NCBI GenBank assembly: GCA_020025715.1
Contig: JAHHRQ010000084.1
Span: 1 to 6,967, forward strand
Direction of reading: 5' to 3'
Length of the DNA: 6,967 nucleotides
Origin: Oscillospiraceae bacterium
GTDB taxonomy: Bacteria; Bacillota; Clostridia; Oscillospirales; Oscillospiraceae
The position numbers were made by a program, and so were the translations under genes. Numbering within the stretch: position 1 is the stretch's first letter; each line of letters starts with the position of its first letter. The notes below the pieces were generated by a model. It was not told the origin of the DNA and ran no database searches. It saw only the letters and a list, made by a program, of their open reading frames with translations. Shown here in pieces: positions 1 to 6,187 of the stretch.

Positions 1-2270
1 GTTTTCTTGGCTGCGGTTTTCTTTGCAGCCGGTTTTTTAGCCGTAGTTTTCTTCGCAGCAGTCTTTTTGGCTGCGGTCTTTTTGGCAGCAGGCTTTTTAG
101 CCTCTTTCTCCTGCTTTTCCTCTGCTCCCTCTGCCTTGTCCTCGTCCTTTGCTGCGGGCTTTTTCTTGTAGCCTCTCTTGTCCTCAGGGAGGAAGTTGGG
201 GCATTCTTCGTTTATGCAGAAAGGCTTCTGAGCGCCTCTTCCGCTCTTTTTAAACATGGTCTTGCCGCAGGCAGGGCAGAAATCCTTTGTGGGCACATCC
301 CATGTTATAAAGCCGCAGTCCACACCTCGCTCGCAGGCGTAGAAAACATAGCCCTTCTTTGAGGTACGCTTTAAAATCTTGCCGCCGCACTTGGGGCACT
401 TACCGGGCATTTCAACCACAATAGGCTTTGTAAATGTGCACTCCGGGAAACCGGGGCAGGCAAGGAAGTAACCGAATTTACCTTTCTTGACTACCATCTG
501 TCTGCCGCACACATCGCAGTATTCATCGCTGAGAACGTCGGGAACCTTAATTTTCACGCCGTCCAGTGCCTTTTCGGCCTCCTCAAACTCCTTATTGAAG
601 TTGCCGTAGAAGCCGGAGAGTACATCCTTCCAGTTGGCCTTGCCTCTTTCTACTTCATCCAGTTCCTCTTCCATGTGGTTTGTAAACTTAAGGTCTACTA
701 TATCGGCAAAGCGCTCTTTCATAAGCCCTGTTACAACCTCGCCCAGAGGAGTGGGCTTAAGGTATTTGCCTTCCTTAATAACATAGTCGTGGGAAGTGAT
801 GGTGGATATGGTGGGAGCGTAGGTGGAGGGGCGGCCTATGCCCTTTTCCTCCATGGCTCTGATAAGGGTAGCCTCGGTATATCTGGAGGGGGGCTGAGTG
901 AACTGCTCATCGGGAATCATCTTTCTCAGTGTCAGTTCCTCGCCCTCGTTAAGAGCGGGCAGAGGGCTTTGAATTTCGCTGCTCTCCTCATCCTTTGCCT
1001 CTTCGTATACTGCGGTATAGCCCTTAAACTTAAGCTCGGAATAGTTTGCCTTAAACACATATCCGGCGGAGCTTACGTCAACAGAAACATTGTCGTAGAT
1101 AGCATTTGCCATCTGGCAGGCGGTAAAGCGGCCCCATATAAGTCTGTACAGTCTGTACTGCTCCTGAGTCAGATTTTTTCTGACCACGTCAGGGCTCAGA
1201 CTGACATTTGTAGGACGGATAGCTTCATGGGCGTCCTGTGCGCCGGCCTTGGTTTTAAAGTGTCTGGCCTTTTCGGGATAATATTCAGGGCCGTAGTGGC
1301 TTACGATATAATCCTTTGCAGCGCTGATTGCTTCGTCTGAAAGTCTGAGAGAGTCGGTACGCATGTAGGTAATAAGACCTATGCTTCCGAAGCCGTCAAT
1401 CTCCACGCCTTCATAAAGCTGCTGAGCTATGGACATGGTACGGCGGGGAGTCATGTTGAGCCGTCTTGAAGCCTCCTGCTGTAAGGTAGAGGTTATAAAA
1501 GGAGGTGCCGGACTTCTCTGCTTTATTCCGCGCTTCACCTTGGAAACAGTGAACTTGTCCTTTGTGCACTCCTCAATTATCTGATTGACTTCCTCTTCGC
1601 TTCTGATCTCCTGCTTTTTATCGTCCTTGCCGTAGAAGCGGGCCTTGAAGCTTGGCTCCTCGTTTAAGCGGCTCAGATTTGCATCAAGCAGGAAGTAGCG
1701 CTCCTGCACGAAGCTTTTGACTTCTTCTTCCCTGTCAACAACCATTCTTGTTGCAACAGACTGAACTCTGCCTGCGGAAAGGCCGGATTTGACTTTTTTC
1801 CAAAGCAGCGGAGAGAGCTTGTAGCCCACAATACGGTCAAGCACACGTCTTGCCTGCTGAGCGTCAACCAGATTCTGGTCGATCTCTCTGGGATGCTGAA
1901 TACTCTCGGTGACTACTCGTTTTGTAATTTCGTTAAAGGTAACTCTCTGAGCCTTTTCGTCGCTGAGGCCCAGCAGTTCCTTAAGATGCCATGAAATTGC
2001 TTCTCCCTCGCGGTCCGGGTCCGTCGCGAGATAAACGGTTTTGGCGCTTTTAGCGTCTTTTTTAAGCTCTGCTATAAGCTCTTTTTTATCCCGCACCGGG
2101 ATATACTTAGGCTCAAATCCGTTTTCTATGTCAACGCCCATTTTGCTTTTGGGCAGATCTCGTAAATGTCCCATGGAGGCTTTGACCTTATAATCGTCTC
2201 CTAAGTATTTTTCGATAGTCTTGGCCTTGGCAGGAGACTCCACAATTACCAGATTCTTAGCTTTTGCCAT
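1..2270 (-). CDS. topA: DNA topoisomerase I (type IA), 3' end cut by the window edge
   Basis: Relaxes negatively supercoiled DNA by cutting one strand through a 5'-phosphotyrosine link. The N-terminus is MAKAKNLVIVESPAKAKTIE, with the TOPRIM glutamate at E11. The metal-binding DPDREGEAISWH motif gives D84, D86 and E88. The active-site segment GLITYMRTDS places the nucleophile at Y302 and the helper arginine at R304. QDAHEAIRPT follows. Three C4 zinc fingers come next, with cysteines at 585/588/605/611, 625/628/646/652 and 665/668/685/690. After an acidic/basic linker, a Lys/Ala repeat tail starts near residue 724 and is still open at residue 756, so the stop lies outside the window. The start is firm: the conserved N-terminus begins at this ATG, and an AGGA ribosome site 6 bases upstream overlaps the dprA stop. 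It is last of three genes on this strand and probably translationally coupled to dprA. Family assignment is certain; only the C-terminal end is unseen. Confidence 0.97.
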   Translation of the reverse strand, partial: MAKAKNLVIVESPAKAKTIEKYLGDDYKVKASMGHLRDLPKSKMGVDIENGFEPKYIPVRDKKELIAELKKDAKSAKTVYLATDPDREGEAISWHLKELLGLSDEKAQRVTFNEITKRVVTESIQHPREIDQNLVDAQQARRVLDRIVGYKLSPLLWKKVKSGLSAGRVQSVATRMVVDREEEVKSFVQERYFLLDANLSRLNEEPSFKARFYGKDDKKQEIRSEEEVNQIIEECTKDKFTVSKVKRGIKQRSPAPPFITSTLQQEASRRLNMTPRRTMSIAQQLYEGVEIDGFGSIGLITYMRTDSLRLSDEAISAAKDYIVSHYGPEYYPEKARHFKTKAGAQDAHEAIRPTNVSLSPDVVRKNLTQEQYRLYRLIWGRFTACQMANAIYDNVSVDVSSAGYVFKANYSELKFKGYTAVYEEAKDEESSEIQSPLPALNEGEELTLRKMIPDEQFTQPPSRYTEATLIRAMEEKGIGRPSTYAPTISTITSHDYVIKEGKYLKPTPLGEVVTGLMKERFADIVDLKFTNHMEEELDEVERGKANWKDVLSGFYGNFNKEFEEAEKALDGVKIKVPDVLSDEYCDVCGRQMVVKKGKFGYFLACPGFPECTFTKPIVVEMPGKCPKCGGKILKRTSKKGYVFYACERGVDCGFITWDVPTKDFCPACGKTMFKKSGRGAQKPFCINEECPNFLPEDKRGYKKKPAAKDEDKAEGAEEKQEKEAKKPAAKKTAAKKTAAKKTTAKKPAAKKTAAKK
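3..101 (-). repeat. 15-bp tandem repeat encoding AAKK(T/P) units in the TopA tail
   Basis: On the minus strand this stretch reads as about 6.5 imperfect 15-bp units, each encoding a pentapeptide of the form AAKKT or AAKKP (one unit is TAKKP). The units differ at synonymous positions (GCA/GCT/GCC/GCG, AAA/AAG), so the protein repeat is better conserved than the DNA repeat. This suggests selection on the basic peptide and not only recent slippage. The array continues past the left edge, so its full copy number is unknown. Lys/Ala-rich tails of this kind resemble histone H1 and HU-type tails and are expected to bind DNA non-specifically. Confidence 0.9.
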
Positions 2271-2279
2271 TACTTGTCC

Positions 2280-3494
2280 TCACTTTTTTGCTATATTCAA
2301 TGAAATTCGCCTTCCTGCCTCCCGCTTAACATAGCCTTTGATTTCAAGGACTGTAAGCTGAGCCAGAACTTTCGCTGTGGGAAGGCCGGTAGTTTCTATT
2401 ATATCGTCAATATGCACGGCATTTTTGTCGATAGCCGTTATAATTTTAAGCTGCTCCTCGGAAAGGGTGCTGAGCTGTTCACGCAAGTCAATATATCCCC
2501 TGCCGTTTTTATTGTCAACAGTGTTTTCTTGAATTTTACTTTTCTTTTCCTGTTTTTTCGGGGTTTTTACTGTGTTTTTCGCCTCTTCCGGCATATCTGG
2601 GCAGGCTTCGCGATTTATTTTTATAATGTCCGGATACAGCGCTTCGAACTCTTCCATAACCTCTGCGCCGTTGGTTACAAGCTTTGCACCCTCTTTTATA
2701 AGGGCATTTGTGCCGACACAGTTTGCGGCATCCGCATTGCCGGGAATGGCGAAAATCTCTTTTCCCTGCTCAGCCGCTTCCGTTGCGAAAAGTCTTGTTC
2801 CGCTTCGCTCAGGGGCTTCAACTACCACAACGCCCAAGGATATACCGGAGGCTATGCGGTTTCTCTCCCTGAAAAAGCTTCTCATAGGCTTTGTACCCGG
2901 CGGGTATTCGCTTATAAGTGCGCCCCGGGCGGCAACATCCTCACTGAGCCTGTCATTTGCGAACTCATGGGGCACGCCCAAAACACCTATACATTTTCCG
3001 CCTGCAAGCAGAGCGCCTTTTGCAGCTTCGCTGTCTATGCCCGCTGTAAGCATGGAGATAACTCCACCGCCGCAGCGGCATATCTGCCATGCAATTTCCC
3101 GTCCCATTTTAAGACCGTAAGCGCTGGCGCTTCTTGTGCCGATAACTGCCACATAGGGAAAATCATCAAGGCTTTTAAGCTGGCCCTTAAGGTAGATAAC
3201 AGGCGGCGGAGCGGAAATATTTTTAAGTCCCTTGGGATATGCAGCGTCGTTGAATGTGATAATTGATATATTCTGGCAGGCACATTCTTCCTCAATAATC
3301 AAGCAGCGCTCTGTGTCGCGCCTTTCGAGTATCTGCGCCTCTCTGTCACTTATGCCCTTTATACGCTTAAATTCATTATTCGGTGCATAGAAAGCCCGCT
3401 CCGGCTCACCGTAATAATCAAGCAGTGCAGCCTTTGCAGCACAGCTCACGCCCTGAGCTGCTGAAAGCCACAGCCAGTATTTAAGCGCCGACAT
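2280..3494 (-). CDS. dprA: DNA-processing protein DprA (Smf), variant motifs
   Basis: DprA binds single-stranded DNA, displaces SSB and loads RecA, protecting incoming DNA during natural transformation. The 404-residue product has a helical N-terminal region (about 1-70, with an HhH-like stretch near RIKGIS). A Rossmann-like core follows (about 80-290), with GTRSASAYG at 119-127, FFRERNRIASGIS at 207-219, VVVEAPERSG at 223-232 and IFAIPGN at 247-253. A Lys-rich linker (about 305-330) leads to a C-terminal winged-helix domain (about 340-400). Two core motifs differ from the usual family form. The SGxAxGIDxxAH motif reads SMLTAGIDSEAA, losing a glycine and the histidine, and the SGxxxTA motif reads SGTRLFA. 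The ATG is supported by AGGAG 7 bases upstream, overlapping the stop region of the preceding gene, which ends 12 bases before. Length and architecture are normal for clostridial DprA. Whether the cell is transformable cannot be told from here. Confidence 0.94.
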   Translation of the reverse strand: MSALKYWLWLSAAQGVSCAAKAALLDYYGEPERAFYAPNNEFKRIKGISDREAQILERRDTERCLIIEEECACQNISIITFNDAAYPKGLKNISAPPPVIYLKGQLKSLDDFPYVAVIGTRSASAYGLKMGREIAWQICRCGGGVISMLTAGIDSEAAKGALLAGGKCIGVLGVPHEFANDRLSEDVAARGALISEYPPGTKPMRSFFRERNRIASGISLGVVVVEAPERSGTRLFATEAAEQGKEIFAIPGNADAANCVGTNALIKEGAKLVTNGAEVMEEFEALYPDIIKINREACPDMPEEAKNTVKTPKKQEKKSKIQENTVDNKNGRGYIDLREQLSTLSEEQLKIITAIDKNAVHIDDIIETTGLPTAKVLAQLTVLEIKGYVKREAGRRISLNIAKK

Positions 3495-3506
3495 AATTCC
3501 ACTCCT

Positions 3507-4256
3507 TTATCTGCTCATTTCCCACATAAGTACCGAAGCCGCAACAGCTGCATTAAGAGATTCGCTGTCGGGGTTCATGGGTATTATGATTTCCCTCTCG
3601 CATATATCTAAAATTTCTCTGCTCAGCCCTCTGCCCTCGCTGCCCACGGCAACGGCGGCATGTTTAAGCTCCACATTTCGCATATCTACGGCTCTATCGG
3701 ATAAAGCCGCGCCGTACAAAGGCAGCTCATTTTCCTTTAAAAACTGTCCCAGCTCATTTAAATCTTTAACTATAAGCTTCTGGCGGAAAATTGCACCCAT
3801 GGTAGCTCTTACGGTTTTGGGGTTATATATATCGGCGCAGCTGCCGGTGAGAATAACAGCGTCAATATTAAAGGCGTTTGCAGTTCTTATTACCGTTCCC
3901 ACATTTCCCGGGTCTTGAAGATTTTCAAGGACAATAGCGTTTTTAAGCTTTTCTCCTCTTTTCTCTTCCGGTATTCTTACTGCAAAAATGGGGCCGGGGC
4001 TATTTTTCATAGGAGAGGCATAATCGAAAAGCTCTGCGGGAGCAGCAAACTGTTTTCTGCATCCGAGTCCCTGCACATCCTCCGGCTGTTCTTTCCAGAG
4101 AACGGAATCAATCTCCGCCCCAAAGCTGACGGCCTCTTTTAAAAGCTTCATTCCGTCGCAGATGAAAAGACCTTTTTCCCGTCTGTACCCGCTGTCTGAG
4201 CACAAAAGCCGGATGTGGCGGATATGTTCATTTTTTCTTGAAGTTATTTTTTCCAT
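3507..4256 (-). CDS. TrmH/SpoU-family RNA 2'-O-methyltransferase
   Basis: A SPOUT-class enzyme expected to methylate a ribose 2'-OH in rRNA or tRNA using S-adenosylmethionine. The 249-residue product has a SpoU substrate-binding N-terminal domain (about 3-95, starting ITSRKNEHIRHI, with FICDGMKLLKEA). The knotted catalytic domain follows. Motif 1 is ENLQDPGNVGTVIRTANAF (111-129, with N118 and R124), then NPKTVRATMGAIFR (145-158). Motif 2 is AVGSEGRGLS (203-212, E207). Motif 3 is IPMNPDSESLNAAVAASV (225-242, S233-L234-N235). It resembles RlmB and the YsgA group, but the exact RNA target cannot be assigned. The start is constrained: an in-frame TGA lies three codons upstream and the family N-terminus begins at residue 4. 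No Shine-Dalgarno sequence precedes this ATG, unlike its neighbours. A 14-codon frame ends one base before it, so coupled translation is possible. First gene of the operon with dprA and topA. Confidence 0.93.
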   Translation of the reverse strand: MEKITSRKNEHIRHIRLLCSDSGYRREKGLFICDGMKLLKEAVSFGAEIDSVLWKEQPEDVQGLGCRKQFAAPAELFDYASPMKNSPGPIFAVRIPEEKRGEKLKNAIVLENLQDPGNVGTVIRTANAFNIDAVILTGSCADIYNPKTVRATMGAIFRQKLIVKDLNELGQFLKENELPLYGAALSDRAVDMRNVELKHAAVAVGSEGRGLSREILDICEREIIIPMNPDSESLNAAVAASVLMWEMSR

Positions 4257-4257
4257 A

Positions 4258-4302
4258 TCAAATCATTGAAGCTGATAAAAAGTTCTTTAGTCTTATCAGC
4301 AT
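4258..4302 (-). CDS. Possible 14-residue leader peptide upstream of the methyltransferase
   Basis: A short open frame encodes MLIRLKNFLSASMI and ends in TGA one base before the methyltransferase ATG, the same TGA/TAA-T-ATG layout that joins the regulator and kinase genes in this window. A weak purine-rich site (GAAAGTGAT) abuts its ATG. Its body spans the stem-loop at 4271-4300, so a translating ribosome would melt that structure. It could supply ribosomes to the methyltransferase, which lacks its own visible ribosome site. A frame this short can occur by chance, so this is a hypothesis. Confidence 0.3.
   Translation of the reverse strand: MLIRLKNFLSASMI
4271..4300 (-). other. Perfect 8-bp inverted repeat / stem-loop in the methyltransferase leader
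   Basis: On the minus strand GCTGATAA is followed after 14 bases by its exact complement TTATCAGC; the loop contains the smaller palindrome AAAGAACTTT. It lies 14 bases upstream of the methyltransferase ATG, downstream of the proposed minus promoter, and so would be transcribed. It has no T-run after it in either direction and is not a convincing terminator. It may be an RNA structure that controls translation, or a protein binding site. Confidence 0.55.
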
Positions 4303-4391
4303 ATCACTTTCATTAAATTTCGGCTGAATTTATGGGTTGATTTTTCTCGTTTTCCCTTTTTTCGCCATATTTCTACTATTATAATATATTC

Positions 4392-4420
4392 ATAATACAC
4401 ACAATCCATTTATTTTTCAA
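4392..4420 (-). promoter_or_regulatory. Sigma-A-type promoter for the methyltransferase-dprA-topA operon
   Basis: On the minus strand TTGAAA (4420-4415) is followed after exactly 17 bases by TATTAT (4397-4392). Each box differs from consensus at one position. Transcription would begin near 4385, giving a leader of about 130 bases before the methyltransferase ATG. A perfect TATAAT also exists on this strand at 4383-4378, but it lacks a well-placed -35 box. Confidence 0.65.
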
Positions 4421-4437
4421 GCCCTTTAATATTTGTT

Positions 4438-4455
4438 AAAAGTTCGTACACTTTT
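4438..4455. promoter_or_regulatory. Inverted repeat between divergent promoters, candidate operator
   Basis: AAAAGT and ACTTTT form a perfect 6-bp inverted repeat separated by TCGTAC. It lies between the two -35 boxes (ending at 4420 on the minus side, beginning at 4466 on the plus side), about 45-65 bases upstream of the predicted plus-strand start. This is a typical position for an activator site. Binding by the adjacent response regulator (autoregulation) is an inference from position only. Confidence 0.4.
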
Positions 4456-4465
4456 TTCTCCCTGC

Positions 4466-4494
4466 TTGATATTGCCGAAAAAACATAATATAAT
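4466..4494 (+). promoter_or_regulatory. Sigma-A-type promoter for the response regulator-kinase operon
   Basis: TTGATA (4466-4471) and a perfect TATAAT (4489-4494) are separated by exactly 17 bases, close to the ideal housekeeping promoter. Transcription should start near 4501, about 24 bases before the regulator ATG, leaving room for little more than the ribosome site AAGGTGAT at 4512-4519. Confidence 0.8.
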
Positions 4495-4524
4495 TATCTG
4501 CAAATGACTTTAAGGTGATAATAA

Positions 4525-5184
4525 ATGGAAAATATTCTGCTTCTCGAAGATGATTTTGCACTGTCAGAGGGCATAAAGCTCGCCCTGCAAAGTGACGAAA
4601 TTATAATTCATATATGCCGCAGCATAAAGGATGCAAAATCTCAGCTTTCCGAAAAAAGCTTTTCTCTTTTAATTCTGGATATAAATCTGCCGGACGGAAA
4701 CGGTCTTGAGCTTTTAAAGAACATCCGGAAAGATTCTGCCGTTCCGGTGATAATGCTCACCGCAAACGACATGGAAACCGACATAGTAACCGGCCTTGAG
4801 CTTGGTGCTGACGACTATATTACAAAGCCCTTTTCTCTGGCTGTCCTGCGGGCAAGAGTCAAAGCCCAGCTGAGGCGCTCCACTCCGGTACAAACCGCTG
4901 TTGAAATTGAGGATATGCGTTTTGACTTTGACCGCATGGAATTTTATAAAGCCGGTCAGGAAATAAGTCTCAGCAAAACCGAGCAGAAGCTTTTAAAGCT
5001 TCTGGTTTTAAACCGCGGCCGCACAATGAGCAGAGCAGAGCTTCTGGATAAAGTGTGGACCGACGGGGCTGAGTTTGTAGATGAAAACGCCCTTTCCGTA
5101 ACGGTTAAGCGGCTGAGAGACAAGCTTGATGGCTGCAAGAAATTAAAAACCGTATACGGCATAGGCTATATCTGGGAAAAATAA
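4525..5184 (+). CDS. OmpR/PhoB-family response regulator
   Basis: A cytoplasmic two-component transcription factor, 219 residues, the standard family length. The receiver domain (about 1-117) has the acidic pocket E8-D9-D10, phosphoacceptor D52 in LLILDINLPDGNG, conserved T79 in VIMLTAND and K101 in DDYITKPF. After a short linker, a winged-helix DNA-binding domain covers about 125-219, with a recognition helix near 187-201 (ENALSVTVKRLRDKL) and the terminal YGIGYIW hairpin. The ATG is supported by AAGGTGAT at 4512-4519. The cognate kinase begins one base after the stop, so the two are probably translationally coupled and act as a pair. By position, likely targets are its own promoter and the downstream ABC transporter genes. 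VanR, BceR and related groups are all similar at this level, so no specific name is given. Confidence 0.96.
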   Translation: MENILLLEDDFALSEGIKLALQSDEIIIHICRSIKDAKSQLSEKSFSLLILDINLPDGNGLELLKNIRKDSAVPVIMLTANDMETDIVTGLELGADDYITKPFSLAVLRARVKAQLRRSTPVQTAVEIEDMRFDFDRMEFYKAGQEISLSKTEQKLLKLLVLNRGRTMSRAELLDKVWTDGAEFVDENALSVTVKRLRDKLDGCKKLKTVYGIGYIWEK

Positions 5185-5185
5185 T

Positions 5186-6088
5186 ATGGAAATCGTTTTG
5201 ATTATCAGTCTTTTAACGGCGGCAGGTGCGGTCTGTTCCGCCATATATTACAGATGCCGCGAGAAAAAGACGCTTAAAAATATCCGCCTTATGATAAGCT
5301 CCGCCAAAGAAGGCCAGTTCCACGAGAGCACGTTTGATGAAAGCGTTTTATCTGCTGTTGAATGTGATTTCAGGGATTATCTTCTCTCTGCCGGTGTAAC
5401 TCAGGATAAGATTTCCGAGGAAAAGGACAGGATTAAGGAGCTTATATCCGACATTTCCCACCAGACTAAAACTCCTATATCCAATATTCTTCTGTATACT
5501 CAGCTTTTATCTGAGCAGGAGCTGCCCGAAAGCGCCGAAAAGTGCGTTTCCGCTCTGGAAAATCAGACTGAAAAGCTTAAATTCTTAATTGATGCGCTTA
5601 TTAAATGTTCAAGGCTTGAAAACGGAATACTGAGCTTAAATCCCGCTCCCGCTGAAATTTCGCCCTGCATTAACGCCGCTGTTTCCACGCTCAGAGAAAA
5701 GGCAGAGGATAAAGGAATACACATAATTTTCGCCCCCTCTGACCTTAAAGCAGTATTTGACGCCAAGTGGACAGCAGAAGCACTTTCCAATATTCTGGAT
5801 AATGCCGTAAAATACAGCCCCGAAAATTCTGCTGTAAGAATTTCCGTACTCAGCTATGAGCTTTTCTGCCGCATAGACATTGAGGATGAGGGCAGCGGAA
5901 TAGCCGAGGAGGATATAAACAAAATCTTCTCCCGCTTTTACAGAAGCCCCGAACATGCACAGATTGAGGGGCTTGGCATAGGTCTTTATCTCACAAGGCA
6001 GATAATTTCCGCTCAAGGCGGATATATAAAGGTAGAAAGCGAAAAAGGCCGCGGCTCTAAGTTCTCGGTATTTCTCCCAAATGCCTGA
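5186..6088 (+). CDS. Short sensor histidine kinase with one membrane helix
   Basis: Membrane-anchored kinase that should phosphorylate the preceding regulator. The 300-residue product starts with one hydrophobic helix (about 3-22), then a basic YYRCREKK stop-transfer stretch and a short cytoplasmic linker. The HisKA dimerisation domain (about 80-146) carries the phosphoacceptor H92 in SDISHQTKTPISNI. The HATPase_c domain (about 185-298) has the N box LSNILDNAVKY (N202, N206), G1 box DEGSG (D234), F box FSRFYR (248-253) and G2 box GLGIGLYL (262-269). All catalytic boxes are intact. There is no extracytoplasmic loop and no recognisable PAS, GAF or HAMP domain, so it is not built to sense a ligand directly. 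This matches small kinases found beside FtsX-type ABC transporters in Firmicutes, which receive their signal from the transporter. Its start is one base after the regulator stop, with a weak GGGAAA ribosome site. Confidence 0.95.
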   Translation: MEIVLIISLLTAAGAVCSAIYYRCREKKTLKNIRLMISSAKEGQFHESTFDESVLSAVECDFRDYLLSAGVTQDKISEEKDRIKELISDISHQTKTPISNILLYTQLLSEQELPESAEKCVSALENQTEKLKFLIDALIKCSRLENGILSLNPAPAEISPCINAAVSTLREKAEDKGIHIIFAPSDLKAVFDAKWTAEALSNILDNAVKYSPENSAVRISVLSYELFCRIDIEDEGSGIAEEDINKIFSRFYRSPEHAQIEGLGIGLYLTRQIISAQGGYIKVESEKGRGSKFSVFLPNA

Positions 6089-6139
6089 TTCTTTCAATTC
6101 TGTTATATTTGAGAAAGTATCAGGAAAGATTCGTATGTT

Positions 6140-6170
6140 AAAGTCTGTATTGTAGAAATACAGACTTTTT
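6140..6170 (+). terminator. 12-bp perfect hairpin with short T-run between kinase and ATPase genes
   Basis: AAAGTCTGTATT (6140-6151) pairs perfectly with AATACAGACTTT (6157-6168) around a 5-base loop GTAGA, and the right arm ends in a run of five T. This can act as an intrinsic terminator or partial attenuator for the regulator-kinase transcript. The T-run is short and the stem is only moderately GC-rich, so read-through into the ATPase gene is likely. Alternatives are an mRNA-stabilising hairpin or a dyad bound by a regulator. It ends 5 bases before the ATPase ribosome site. Confidence 0.55.
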
Positions 6171-6187
6171 CACTTGGAGGTAGGAAA

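Noticed and set aside
675..1340. 221-codon plus-strand open frame.
   Set aside because: It is antisense to topA, whose conserved motifs fill the same region; the frame has no recognisable family features.
2412..3266. Two long plus-strand frames (284 and 182 codons) opposite dprA.
   Set aside because: Both are reverse-strand shadows of a confidently assigned gene and lack ribosome sites or domain motifs.
4271..4300. Rho-independent terminator reading of the leader hairpin.
   Set aside because: The stem is AT-rich, the loop is 14 bases, and no T-run follows on either strand, so termination is unlikely.
4330..4368. A 12-codon minus-strand frame, MAKKGKTRKINP, in the methyltransferase leader.
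   Set aside because: It lies within the predicted leader and is basic, but has no ribosome site and ends far from any gene. Frames this short are expected by chance.
4380..4385. Perfect TATAAT on the plus strand in the intergenic region.
   Set aside because: No acceptable -35 box lies 15-19 bases upstream, and the TTGATA-17-TATAAT pair at 4466-4494 is far better placed for the regulator.
5636..6097. 153-codon minus-strand frame opposite the kinase.
   Set aside because: It overlaps the kinase HATPase domain, which is intact on the plus strand; its hydrophobic appearance is a by-product of the opposite coding strand.
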